Assembly: GCF_014066305.1 (NCBI RefSeq)
Contig: NW_023501065.1
Coordinates: 186,001 to 250,000 of the forward strand
Direction of reading: 5' to 3'
DNA: 64,000 bases
Source of the DNA: Letharia columbiana
Taxonomy: Eukaryota; Ascomycota; Lecanoromycetes; Lecanorales; Parmeliaceae
Positions 23,214 to 34,424 of this stretch are shown here, in pieces (the first letter of the stretch is position 1; the number at the start of each line of letters is the position of its first letter). The position numbers and the translations under genes were made by a program. The notes under the pieces are model-generated. The model saw only the letters and a program-made list of their open reading frames with translations, was not told the origin of the DNA and searched no databases.

Positions 23214-25869
23214 ATGTCTTCGACGGAGCCGTCTGCGAATACTCTCAAACCCCCTTACTCAAAAAGAGACATAGATTCCACGTATAATTTGGGAGCGGAA
23301 AATTTCTCGAAAGAAGCTAGCCCGGTTCGAAGAAGCTCTCTTAAGGCGGGAGCTCCATCAAAGGTTGACAGCGGCCAACAAAGATCCCAGACTCTGGGAG
23401 ATTTGGACCATGGAGACCAGATTCCGTGCCGAGTAGAGCAAGGTGTTGCGGGAATGGAAGGATTTGATAAGACTATGGAGCTTGAGCGTAGGGCCGAGTC
23501 AACGTCTAAGTCTCCAGAGCCAGCACTCTCTCGGGCAGATAAAGCTGGCAGTCAAGACGCAGAAGGGGATGATTTTCCCAAGGGACCTAGCTACGAAGGG
23601 ATGAAAGATGACCTCTACTTGGACCCTACCCCAAAAACGCCCCGTCTGGAAACTTCCCCGTCGAGGAATCCAGCCATTGCCGCGGAAACCCAAGACGATG
23701 GCTCCACATCCGAGATACAAAGCATCATGGATCAGTTTGATGAGGCCAACGACAACACCGCAGGTGACGGGACTGGTCAGCCAATCCTAGGAACCGAGAA
23801 GTCTCATTTGGGGAGTCTGATGGAGCATCCTCCAAGACGGTCTAGTCTTGAGCCATTGAGACCTAGTGGCCAGCAATTGGCCGGGGATCACGCGTCAGAC
23901 CTTGAAGCTCGAGGTCAAAAGGTTCCTAGTTTCGAGGATGGAATCAGAGCACCTCCAATGCGAACTTCTAGTCTGCCACAATCTGCTTGGTTGCAAGACA
24001 CGAACACCCCATCTTCTCCAAATTCTTCCATGTCACTACCCAAATTGCCGCCACCAGAGCCGGACCCTGAACCTGATCTCCCATTCGACTTCCATCGGTT
24101 TCTAGAGCAGCTCCGCCATCGAACAGCGGACCCTGTAGCCAAATTCCTCAGATCATTTCTCATTGAATTCGGCAAAAAGCAATGGATGGTCCATGAACAA
24201 GACAAAATAATAAACGACTTTTTGACTTTCATAACAAACAAAATGGCTCAGTGCGAAGTTTGGCGAGGTGTCTCAGACGCAGAGTTTGATAATGCAAAAG
24301 AAGGTATGGAGAAATTGGTTATGAACAGGCTCTATTCGCAGACTTTTTCCCCTGCGATTCCTGCACCAGCTCCTGCTCTGATAGCCAAAGGCAAGAGGAA
24401 GGCTGTAGAGAGAGCAATCGGTCCGGGCAGGAAAGGTCAGCATCAAGAAGATATTGAGCGAGACGAGATTTTAGCCCAAAAGGTGCGGATTTACGGGTGG
24501 GTCCAAGAAAAGCACCTGGACATCCCGCCTATTGGCGATAATGGCAGACGATTTTTGATGTTGGCTCAGCAGGGTGAGGCATCGCTCAACTCCACAGCTC
24601 CAGTTTAGGCCTGACGTTGCAACAGAGCTTTTGAAGATCAAAACGTACAGAGCTCCGCGTGATAAAATTATATGTGTATTGAATTGCTGCAAAGTCATCT
24701 TTGGTAAGATTATGGCGGGTCGAATAAGGGTAAAGCAACATCTAACATATTCCAGGTCTGTTGCGCAACTCGAAAGCCTCCGATACTTCAGCCGATTCAT
24801 TCGTGCCTCTTTTGATCTATGTTGTTCTCCACGCTAACCCTGACCATCTCGTTTCCAATGTACAGTACATACTCCGTTTCAGGAACCAAGATAAACTCGG
24901 TGGAGAAGCAGGCTACTATCTTTCCTCGCTGGTAAGCTTGCAGTCTTGAACCACCTTGGGAGGATTGTTCACCTAATGGCCACCAGATGGGAGCGATTCA
25001 ATTCATTGAAAACCTTGATCGAACTTCTCTGACGATATCTGATGAGGATTTCGAGAACAATGTTGAAGCAGCAGTCTCTGTCATCGCCGAAAGACACGAA
25101 GAAGTAGAGATCCCACCATCACCGCCGCCACGTCATCCCACTCACCCGCAAATATCAGAAAAGTCTGGACTGAGTCAGCCAGAGGTCGTTCCTCGGAACT
25201 CCATAGAAGCCGAATACAGTACACCGAGGAGACCCACGTCCTCTCGAGACTATTCGAGGTCCCTTACTGGCAATGACGGGTCAGATGATCACACTGCCGT
25301 AAGTGGCTTGCTACGAACCATACAGAGGCCCTTGTCAAGCTTGGGTAGGATGTTCTCCGATGATGTTTCCAACCCGCAACAACCAGGGACTCGAGCCCAA
25401 CCAGGACCTGCCTTTCAGCCAAATCCAACCCAGAGATTGTCACCAGCAGTGTTTCAACCGCCCCGAAACAGCAACGACATGATCAGACCCAGCGAAGAGC
25501 CCAGAGCGGTCGAGAAATCCGGTCGGAGCCGTGAGAGAAAGCTCAGTGCAGAAGATGCGGCTGCACGTCAAGCGAGCGCTGAATCAGCGGAAGCTCAGCG
25601 AATACAGCGAGCTGAGCACCAGGATGTAGTGGAGTCAGTAACAGTGTCAAAGCGTATATTAAATGTCTTGCTAATCAGCACTCCATTAGAACCCTTGCAG
25701 GGATGTTTCCAGATTTGGATAAAGATATCATTAATGACGTTGTAAGAGTGAAGCAGGGCAGGTAAGCAAACACACATGGTATTTGTGCAATTTGCACTGT
25801 GGCTGACGACCTTGCTTCCTGTGTAGAGTCGGGTTGGCAGTCGATGCTTGCCTTGCATTAAACCAATGA
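23214..25869 (+). CDS. VPS9: VPS9-domain Rab5 guanine nucleotide exchange factor with CUE domain
   Basis: Activates Rab5/Vps21-type GTPases on endosomes and binds ubiquitin through its tail. Six exons: 23214-24573, 24626-24703, 24756-24931, 24987-25633, 25690-25761, 25827-25869. All phases close; introns are 52-65 nt; 791 residues. Residues 1-290 are low-complexity and polar. From about 292, FDFHRFLEQLRHRTADPVAK starts the helical bundle. The VPS9 core runs HLDIPPIGDNGRRFLMLAQQ, ELLKIKTYRAPRDKIICVLN, SFVPLLIYVVLHANP and LSSLMGAIQFIENLD, split over three introns. The last two small exons encode a CUE-like end, TLAGMFPDLDKDIINDVV then GLAVDACLALNQ. Simple frame scanning misses these exons. Function is known for the family; domain order matches yeast Vps9. 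Confidence 0.94.
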
Positions 25870-26696
25870 TAGCCATAGAAGCTTTTTCCATATTCGATGG
25901 CTGAATGGAAACCGGACCGCCTACAATTGGGGTCTCAACGCAATTCTCTCTCAATTTTCGAGCGGTGCCTTCTACGAATCCTGTCATGCGTCAGTATGGT
26001 GGTCTGCACTTCTAGATTATTACAGCGCCTTCCTATTGCCACGGATGAGTCTCTGCTAACACATCATACATCGTATGGAATTTACCTGTACTGCCTTGTG
26101 ATCCGGCAACAACTTGCAGTACACACTAGATTACGTTGTGAACTAGGCGCCAGCAACTAGGCACGCAACCGGAACAAGTGGCAGTCTTGGGAACTGGTCT
26201 TATTCCATGTTTGCACGATTGAGGGAGTCGAGCCGAGAGTTTTTGTGTTTGATGCGCAAACATAAGGCAGGCAAAGTGTTCGACAGAAGCAGAACCTCTC
26301 TCTTGGTTCCGGGATCCGGGGTTCTCTCATACCGTCACAACTGCTGCTTCATTCGACAGTATGCCTGCAGCATGGTAGACTTATATCCCCGCGAAGCTGT
26401 GTGAGACCTAAATCCACAGTTGAAGATAGACTCCATATCTAATGCAGACATGGTCATTGAAAGTCTGTTTCCACCAGTGGTGACTGCCAATTCGGAAGAC
26501 GAACGAAGAGGCAGCGGATCGAGAATGATTTCGTCTTAGTTGGATGCACTTGCCGTCTATAAAGTCTCCGTGCTAGTTCCTAAAATTTTGCCAACTCGGA
26601 CTTTCACCAACCACCACTTCCTACTCCCAAGGCTCTATAACTCGAACTCAACTGCCCAAATCTACGAACTCGCTACCCAACATTGGGAGATCCATC
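25870..26696. other. Intergenic, no gene supported
   Basis: 827 bp. Open frames at 25897-26160 and 26207-26404 show no motif or splice partner. A pyrimidine-rich stretch before 26690 is the likely promoter of the two-TM protein. Confidence 0.45.
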
Positions 26697-28451
26697 ATGG
26701 CAGGTCCACGAGATAGGAGTCGTCATCGCGGGATGGAGAGACAACAGCAATATGAAATGCAGAACATAGACACATCGCAACGCAGCCCGACGGCTGAAGG
26801 CTCGGCTGCCCACGGCGAGGATTCATACGGTGATCGTAATCATGACCACCCGCAGAATTCAGGAGCTCAGCGTTTAGGCCGAAGGATTCTAAGGACGTGC
26901 AAAGAACGATCGGCTGGAGTTCTAAGGATGTGCAAAGGAGGATTAGCGAAGCACCGGATAATGACGATCTTAACGGCCTCCGCGATTTGCATCTTATTCA
27001 TCGGTGGTCTTTGGGCTTTCGGCGTTCTCAACCGTAGTGCGGACCCTTCTGACTACGGGCTCGATTGGGACATTGGACCAGCGATGGGACACTACCAGTC
27101 CACGAGAACAGTCACCCACCCCACGGTGTATAGAACAGTGACGGTCCACTATCAACAATTCTACGGTGCCAGGCCAGTACACCATCAGGCACCAATAGCG
27201 GTCCCTTCGAATCTCGAAGCAACGGGGCAGGTAGTACGTCAAGACCTGTCACACCCCAACGTAGTGACAGCAAGATCCACTGCAGTCTCTGGACTGTACT
27301 TCATACCCATCTCAGTCACAAATGGAGGTTGGCCACAGACGCAGCAGGACTCTCATTCTTCCTCCCGCTCTGCCAACAATACCGAAGGCTCACGAATCCT
27401 GCAGAGAGACCCTAGCTTGGAGGACTCGGAACCAGAAGCCAAGCCTCTACTAGAGTCTCGCGAAACCGGCGCTTCTCGCAATCTGGTCGCCGGCCAAGTG
27501 CACGCAGACACCATTTCTTTTACTCGCTGGGGAGTGGAGATATTGTACGACTTGCGTCATCGCAGCATTCCCTTGGATAAGGGATGGTGCATCAAAAATG
27601 CATGCAGTCCTCACAAACAGCTCAGTCCTATGTGCAACACGAACAAGACCATCTCCGATCCTTTCCGAAAGCAAGAATGCGAATGGTGTTGGCCAGAGAA
27701 CCAGAGAAAGCACCAGGAGATCAATAATCACTGCTCGGAAGTCTCGAAACGTGCGCTTAACGCTATGCTCATCATCTGTGGCATATTTCTCTTTTGCACG
27801 CTTCTCATCGCCATCGTACTGGCTACACGAATGTTCCGTCACAGGCGAAGGGCCAAAGCAGACCGCGTTCTCCACAAGCATGCGGCAAATGCCTGTCCTC
27901 TTCAGGAGAAAATCATCAGCATCCAAAGCCATTGGGTCTCGCACGGCATGTCAAAGTTTGGTAGATCTTCCAAAGCCGCAAAGATTAGAGTTGATGACAT
28001 CGCGATTAGAAAGCGCTCGCCGGGTGAGACTGTTGGCCTAACGCCTTGGTACGGACAGGTCTTTGCAAAGTCAGGGGAGCGCTCGAGAATTAGCCCAGAG
28101 AACCCGGCTCCTGATCGATCGCGACTCCAGAAGCAAAGAAAGGAGCCCGTCGATCAAGATATCGCCGTTGGAGCTGGGGCTTTGCGGGAAAGAGTCCCAA
28201 TCCTTCCTCCAGCTCCCCCTGCTATTAGCTCTCGGGTGTTCTCTGACATTGAGAACATGGGTCAAGGGAGGTTGCTGTCGGACCCGGGGACTAACAACAG
28301 CCAACACGATCCCCAAGGGATGCCGCGCCGATCTTCAAGACAGTCTAGGGCCGTCAGCTCAGGCAGCGAGCAGAGTGCTTCCGGGGCAACGCATCGTCGA
28401 GATGCTGGCGCTGGCCTCTACAATCTACAGCGCCTCACAGAGCGTAGCTGA
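26697..28451 (+). CDS. Orphan protein with two TM spans and a Cys-rich lumenal loop
   Basis: Single open frame of 584 residues, not recognised. A basic cytosolic head (residues 1-90, many Arg/His) leads into TM1, MTILTASAICILFIGGLWAF. A long Ser/Thr/Gln-rich loop (about 115-355) follows, and TM2 is MLIICGIFLFCTLLIAIVLA. A polar, Arg/Ser/Pro-rich tail ends the protein. Just before TM2 the loop has eight Cys in about 60 residues (WCIKNAC, MCNTNKT, ECEWCWPEN, NNHC), which looks like a disulfide-bonded module. A repeated RT(V) stretch (STRTVTHPTVYRTVTVHY) precedes it. The hairpin topology places both ends in the cytosol. Base composition is like its neighbours. A spliced form cannot be ruled out, but no intron is needed. 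Confidence 0.65.
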   Translation: MAGPRDRSRHRGMERQQQYEMQNIDTSQRSPTAEGSAAHGEDSYGDRNHDHPQNSGAQRLGRRILRTCKERSAGVLRMCKGGLAKHRIMTILTASAICILFIGGLWAFGVLNRSADPSDYGLDWDIGPAMGHYQSTRTVTHPTVYRTVTVHYQQFYGARPVHHQAPIAVPSNLEATGQVVRQDLSHPNVVTARSTAVSGLYFIPISVTNGGWPQTQQDSHSSSRSANNTEGSRILQRDPSLEDSEPEAKPLLESRETGASRNLVAGQVHADTISFTRWGVEILYDLRHRSIPLDKGWCIKNACSPHKQLSPMCNTNKTISDPFRKQECEWCWPENQRKHQEINNHCSEVSKRALNAMLIICGIFLFCTLLIAIVLATRMFRHRRRAKADRVLHKHAANACPLQEKIISIQSHWVSHGMSKFGRSSKAAKIRVDDIAIRKRSPGETVGLTPWYGQVFAKSGERSRISPENPAPDRSRLQKQRKEPVDQDIAVGAGALRERVPILPPAPPAISSRVFSDIENMGQGRLLSDPGTNNSQHDPQGMPRRSSRQSRAVSSGSEQSASGATHRRDAGAGLYNLQRLTERS

Positions 28452-29190
28452 AGCTTCGGTTGGCCGAAAATCCACAGTGCAAAGGCTGGTCATGCACTGT
28501 TTCTCATAACTCATTCTCAACATTGCTAGCTAGAAAGGAGCTATCACATGCGTCTGTTTAGTTTAGGGGATCGCAAGCAAACCTGCGTTTTATTGTTATG
28601 CGCCGAACAGGATATGAGTCTCTTCTTCACCTCCCATGTTGGGGAACTGAGCAGCATGGCATGGCATTACATGGCAGGAAGATTGACTTTTCTCAGTATA
28701 GACTTGCATTACCACTGAGCATGGTACTTGTAATGTTAGTGCGATTCAATAGAGAAAGCAGTGCCAATGCATTTTCTATTTTATTTGAACCGCTCGAGCC
28801 CCAACGAGTCAAAGCCATTTTCAAAGGTCTCTTCTACGGCAAACAGAAACAAGAAGAAACTGCACCGACAAGATTAATGAAATCCAACATGGAACCGAAA
28901 CGCTTTCCCATTGATTCTCCAATGAAGTCTTGTATCACTGGCTAGGTAAGATACCTTAGTTTTAAGCTTACCACTACCGGATGCTAAAAATACCTGTATG
29001 GCTGCCGGGCGATGCGCGTAAGATATCCACAAGTGTATTTCATGATTACGGAATTACTGTACCCTAGACTCTAAGGTACCCCAATTTTCCTTCGTCTCTA
29101 GGGGTCAGGACTTGGTTATATTTCTCAAAAAAAAACAACATCCTCTGCTCTCTTTCCTCTGTAATCCATACTTAAACTCACTCACTATCC
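28452..29190. other. Intergenic, no gene supported
   Basis: 739 bp. A one-mismatch form of the TAGGTAAGGTA motif lies at 28943-28953, followed by its near-complement (ACCTTAG). A short A-run at about 29128 and a pyrimidine-rich leader precede the methyltransferase start. Confidence 0.4.
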
Positions 29191-30300
29191 ATGGCTCCAC
29201 CAGAGGTCGACCCGCAGATCAAAGCTCGTGGGAGGGACGTGCATTGGTATAAAGCGGACATAGGAGAGATCAGTGAACCGGCTCGACGGCTCTTTGAGAA
29301 CTATAGTAGGATACCCCCAGACGCAGTAGTCCCACACATTGCGGAAATTGTGAGTTTGACCGTCTTTATGTAGACTTGTGCATGCGAACCGTCCTACATA
29401 CGAAGCAAGACGCCGGAGGCTAACCTTGGCCGTTAGAGAGATCGCGCTTGGAACATATTTCCTTATCCCTGCATAGGCCAATGCCGTTTCCTTGACCTCT
29501 CGATTTCCCTTTCTCCCCTCTATCCGACCATCCTCCGTCGTCTCAAGGAATCCAACCACCTTCTTTTAGACCTCGGCTGCTGCTTTGCACAGGATATCCG
29601 CAAGCTCGTGTCCGACGGAGCACCGAGCGAGAACGTTTTCGGGGCAGATTTGAGGCCGGAATTTGTAGATCTTGGTAAGCACAGTTCGGAGTGACTGCTT
29701 CCTCATTCGTACCGATACCGGGATCGAAGGACCCCGTTTCGAGAGCTGGATCCTCTTGTTATTGCCCAACCCTACCTTGCGAATTGCGTTCTCGCCTCAA
29801 GAAGCAATGTTGACTCGGAAATCTGCGTAGGATACGATCTTTTCCGTGATAGAGACACGCTGAAGAGCAAGTTCTTAATCGGAGATATATTCGATGAGAC
29901 TACTGGTTCGACATTCAGAGAGTTTGATGGCAAGGTTGACATCATCTACGCAGCGAGCTTCTTTCATCTCTTCAATTGGGAGGACCAAGTTGGCATGACG
30001 GAGCGAGTTGTGCGCTTGTTAAAGCCAGTCGAAGGCTCACTCATTTTGGGAAGGCAAAGAGGGAACGTCAATTCTGGAGAGTATGAGCATCGAACGAACT
30101 CAAAGGCAACTATGTTCAGACACAACGAGGAGAGCTGGAAGGAGATGTGGAAGCAGGTAGGTAAGGCAACGGGGTCATTATGGGATGTGAAGGTGTGGTT
30201 GGAAAAGGACGAGGACTTTGGGCGGTACGGGAAGAACGATGGGAACATCAAGCTAGATTTAGGAGATAGAGGCCTGAGGTTTGAGGTTTCTAGAATATGA
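29191..30300 (+). CDS. Class I SAM-dependent methyltransferase (fungal, AusD/TpcM-like group)
   Basis: Transfers a methyl group from S-adenosylmethionine; substrate unknown. Three exons: 29191-29349, 29437-29674, 29831-30300, with introns of 87 and 156 nt; phases close; 288 residues, the normal family size. The N-terminal segment has DVHWYKADIGEISEPARRLF. Exon 2 gives IRDRAWNIFPYPCIGQCRFL, then the SAM-binding motif I as LLLDLGCCFAQDIRKLV and the acidic NVFGADLRPEFVDLG. Exon 3 follows with YDLFRDRDTLKSKFLIGDIFD, VDIIYAASFFHLF and RVVRLLKPVEGSLILGRQRG. Relatives occur inside secondary-metabolite clusters, but no synthase, cyclase or P450 is near this copy, so cluster membership is not supported. 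Confidence 0.88.
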
Positions 30301-30551
30301 TCAAAGGTCATTCAATCTCGCTCTTCTTCCTCTCCTTCTTATGCACGGCTAGTATCATCTTTATTATTTCGAGTATGGGACTATTCGAACTCGGTCTTCG
30401 CTGAACTAGCATGTTTTTCATTTAAGCGCAACTGCTGAACGCCGCCCTAGGGTATCTTCTCGAATATGGATGGTTGAAACCGTCTAAACGCTCGAAAGAT
30501 TTGGACTCTCTCCACTCGTTGTATACATTCGAATTTCCCAACCCTCCCAAC
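30301..30551. other. Convergent 3' intergenic region
   Basis: 251 bp between two stops, with nothing recognised. Confidence 0.35.
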
Positions 30552-31636
30552 TCAGAAATCTCTGCTCCCATCCCGTAAATTGGTCTGTTTGCCGCCATGA
30601 CTCTTCTTTTCTAACAACGTTGAGTCTCGTCGTCGCTGTGATGCCGGCTCAGGTGCCCACCGAACGTGTCCTTGCTTGAGTGTGTCACCAGCGTGGTTTC
30701 CCGCCTGTCCCAGGTACCGATCACGCTGTGCTCGAAGTTGCTTACGTTCTGGTCGTATGAGAGGTCCCTGTGGTGGCTCTGATAAGAGAGCGGCTTCGAT
30801 GTCTTCGGCACTGTAAGATGTGAGGATATGAGCTACATAGGGCGGTACCCTCAATTGTGCTGCTCGATTGGCTCTTCTTTGGTTTTCGGACTCCTTTTCC
30901 TGCGCTTCTCGAATACCTGCAAATACGCCTGCTTGCTCTCGAACCTTCACTCTACGTGCGATTTCTGCCGCTACTTCTGAGCTCAAGGGTGGTAAGCTTT
31001 CCAAGTCAGTGACTTTTCGTGGGGGTGCACGGATTCGCCGATGGGTTGTCGGGGCTTGGAACCCTATAGCTGGGCCGATGTCGAGAGGACCGTATTCATA
31101 AGATTGCATGATATACGGGTTACCAGGTTCGAGATCTCCAGTAATTTGAGAACAGTGTTTATGTACGATATTGTACTCTGGCATCAAGGCGGGCTCGATC
31201 GGTCTCAGGAGTGGACTCCGTCCCAATGTGGTGGTTGATGACGGTCGACTCTTCGAAGATGATGTAGTTGATGCGCTCTTGGGGGCAGAAACATCTGTTG
31301 GTGGAGTGTCGGCTGCGTCACTCCTGCATAACGTAGGCGAGGCACGTAACAACGAAGCATGTGGCAGGGCCCGTGTTTGAGGCGTTTGGGCGTATCTTTG
31401 ACCACATGCCAAGTGGGATCTTGCATATACCTCGCCCGCTATTTGACGCTGTGTGTACTGCTCATAGAGACCTGCAGATGCATTAATCCGGCGGCTGAGT
31501 AGACACTGTGCGCTCTAGACTGACCTTTGCCAACGATGGCCTGAATCAGACCTTCGAGATTGCCGACCATTGCGCCAGAAGCCAGGAGCCAGGGTCCAGT
31601 AACCAGCTCTTGTGCTGAGCTTAAAAGGTCGTACAT
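30552..31636 (-). CDS. Hypothetical protein, two exons
   Basis: Not recognised. Exon 1 (31636-31525) reads MYDLLSSAQELVTGPWLLAS and GLIQAIVGKG. A 53-nt intron (GTCAGT...CTGCAG) joins it in phase to exon 2 (31471-30552), which starts LYEQYTQRQIAGEVYARSH; 343 residues. The middle is Ser/Pro-rich, then comes a helical charged stretch (SSEVAAEIARRVKVREQ to ENQRRANRAAQLRVP) and a basic tail. The continuity of sense across the intron and the amphipathic helix support a real gene. There are no membrane spans or catalytic motifs. An additional upstream exon (31925-31800 region, rich in Cys) is possible but not supported. Confidence 0.6.
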
Positions 31637-33156
31637 CTAAACCAACAATGTAGAGTGCGTTCTTAGAGTTGAAGGTCGGACTTTTTTGGACTCTGATTTT
31701 ATTTGACAAGTTCCTGACCAGGTAAGGTGAGTGAAGATTTGAGCGTCTGGTTGAAAGTGACAAAAGACAAATGTGTTGTGTACTGACCAACAACACCCAC
31801 ACTTGATGTGTCAAACATCGCGAGCATGATTCTCTTCCATCAGGTGTTAAATGTTTCGCACAATATGCCAAGGTGCACATAATCGTATCGGGCGCGAGGA
31901 ACGCTGCTCCACACATATCGTGCAAAGAAATACGATCAGTAGTGAATTATGAGAGCCACGAGAGTCGTTGAGTCTACGGGTTCAAGCATTAGGCAAATCA
32001 AGGATAGTAGTTAATCGGCATAGCATTCCATCACACGAAAGGTTTATTGGTTCCAATCCGTTTCAACTGGAAGAAAGGAAGGTCAGTGGGTCGGTGGCAG
32101 CTAATAAGCCCCTTTGAGGTCGCTGGGCACCATGAATGGCCGCTGAACGGGGCGCCTCCCCTAGCAGGATTAGGATGCGAGAGTGTTAAACAACCAGTCC
32201 AGCGTCAGTAGGGGTTTCGCCCTCAGAAATGCCATCGCGGGTGGTACTGCAGCCTCAGCAGTTGCCAGTGAAGCAGATGCCGGATCGCGCAAGAAGGCTA
32301 TCACCATTGCAGTCGTTACAGATGCATGGGATTTGGTGCTGGCTTCGTCAGTTGCAGTCACACGGATATTGCGCGAAAGCAGCTTGAACAGCTATTGAAC
32401 ACTCTAAATATGAGGGAACATTAAGAGCTGGTAAGAGGTCAGGAAGTGCTCGTGCTATGCCATACAAAATGTAAGTTATAGGTGTTGTAGCAGGAAGGAT
32501 ACATATCACTTTCCTCTCTCGCGCCAAGGCAGCCAGGTCAGCAGGTCCTTAGTTCGTAGTGGATCTGCAGTGGTTAGACCGGCTTGGATAGGCGCAGAGC
32601 GTTTGTGTGTCTACTAGAAAAGCGGCGACGATGGGATCAAGATTTTATAACAACCTCGCTCGCTTCGCTCCCTGCTGTCAGCCTCAATCCCTTAGTTCCT
32701 TGTTCGTTTTCCTAGATCCTCTCGGCCTGTTCGCTCGGACCTACAGCCTAGACTGCTCAATGATTCCTAAAGTACAATTGATATGTCTTTGTCAAGTTGT
32801 GAGGGCAATGCTCTCGAGTTATACGTATCCTCAGGGCTCAGCGTGCATCATTCTACCTGGACATTTCTTTCATCGCGTAACCTACGATTCCAGACCCCCG
32901 AAACTGAAGACTAGAGCGAATCTAATTTAGCAGGGATGCTTCGGAACCTTGAGGTAGCCTGTAGTCTCAGTAGACTACCACCAAACACTCCACATCCTAT
33001 GGTCCGTGTTGCTGACTATGGCCTTTCTGGTTCTCCACTCAACAGATTTTTCGGCTTCAAACTTGATATGTAATGATGCTTCTTTACTCCAGATGAGCGT
33101 GCGGTGACGGTTCCAAATGCCTTGAGCTTTAGCTTTAGATCATCAAGCCTTGGATT
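31637..33156. other. Gene-poor stretch
   Basis: About 1.5 kb with several short frames on both strands (for example 31515-31925 minus, 32170-32361 minus, 32607-32930 plus), none with recognisable content or paired splice sites. It may hold remnants; I see nothing I can name. Confidence 0.4.
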
Positions 33157-33885
33157 CTAGTCCCCTGTCCGATTTGCTCCCCATTTCATGAACCAGCCCG
33201 AGGCTTGCGGTAATCCCCACGTTTCAAGCTCCATCCTCAAGCGTTTTCTCCGCTCGAAATCTTCAAAGTCTGCTACTGAGAGACAGAAAATCAAGGTCAG
33301 GGGAAACAGAGGGCTTAGTGGCAATCCAAAAATCAGAGTAATAGCCGGCAGACTCCCAATGTAGGATACCTAGTATATTTCCATCATCAGACACAATAAT
33401 GTTCCCTGGTCCAGGTCTAGATGATAGAAATGGAAGTCTCCTCTCAGCATTGAACAGTCAGCCGAGGGGGCCGAGACATGTCCCATGCACTCCTCGTGCG
33501 TAAAAGGACCTAAAAGCTCAGAATCGGATACTATTCGATAAGGCTCAAGAACAGGCTTCCCCGTTACGCTCCTCAGTATCGGAGACATATTCTTGGCCAG
33601 GAGGTCGCAATACATTGCAACGTTTCTGACGACTGAGACGCGCTGAGAAGGCGATAAGGATATCCAGCCATCACTTAATGTAGATCCTTCAATTCGCCTC
33701 AAATTGGAAATGACCCATCCCCTTCCATCCAAGCGTGAATAACCTCCAGCGTAGGTATGTGGGGTGCGATCTTTTTGACGAAATGGATCGTATTTTCCTT
33801 TGACTCTATGTCGGTATTCCAATCTTTTACTTTGCAGAAATCCTGTCTGCCAATCTTCCAGACACCGATAAGGTCCCTCCTTCAT
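33157..33885 (-). pseudogene. Decayed aminoglycoside-phosphotransferase-like kinase gene
   Basis: C-terminal part of a fungal APH/choline-kinase-like protein. Reading from ATG 33885: MKEGPYRCLEDWQTGFLQSK, then RTPHTYAGGYSRLDGRGWV, SQRVSVVRNVAMYCDLLAKN, and the catalytic loop FHFYHLDLD. One base is missing in the next codon (about 33405-33418). In the shifted frame the sequence continues PGNIIVSDDGNILGILHWES, then AGYYSDFWIATKPSVSPDL. After another frame change near 33280 it gives DFEDFERRKRLRMELETWG and ends at 33157. The metal-binding Asp of the family's LDWES is His here (LHWES), a lesion independent of the frameshifts. The N-lobe is absent. Loss of a catalytic residue plus two frame breaks supports a true pseudogene. 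Confidence 0.65.
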
Positions 33886-34424
33886 ACACTATTTAATATT
33901 ACACCTGAAGCTCCAACCAAGATAGTGAGGCGATGTCACCGTCATTTGGCTTGCGCAGATGGGGTGCAGTCATCCTCTTCCCAGGCAGCAGTTGCATCCT
34001 CAGGCTGACTGGTTTTGATCCTTTCACACACCAATGATCCAACATACCAGCAATTTGGACCGATGTGCTTGATCGATTGGTTAAAGGACAAAGGCATCAT
34101 GCTGAAGAGGCCAGAGGCAACGAGGATGGATGATGTTTCAGGGCGGTGTAGGTCTCCGATTATCAACAACTATGACGGGGACCATAACACCTGCCGTCAA
34201 AACGTGATGTCTAGGTGGAACGGAAAGTGGGTGCTCTGCAGTTTTGTGAGCATTACAGAGTACAGATAGAGAGATGGTGCAGAGGTCGCACAACCTCTCA
34301 CTCAGCCCTACAACGGGAATTTTTCTCCGTTATGTCCAGGAACGACTGCTACTGGGGCCACTCTTCCACACGAGAGGAGTTAAGACAGGTTTCTTTTCTG
34401 CCCATCTGCTATTTGAAAACCACA
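33886..34424. other. Intergenic, promoter side of APS kinase
   Basis: 539 bp. Frames at 33942-34269 are short and unrecognised. This is the upstream region of a sulfate-assimilation gene, but I do not see a clear Met-regulator site. Confidence 0.35.

Noticed and set aside
29191..30300. Part of a secondary-metabolite cluster
   Set aside because: The methyltransferase resembles cluster enzymes, but no synthase, cyclase, P450 or dedicated transporter is adjacent.
31515..31925. 136-codon minus-strand ORF as a 5' exon of the 343-residue protein
   Set aside because: It overlaps exon 1 in another frame and no clean donor/acceptor pair could be found.
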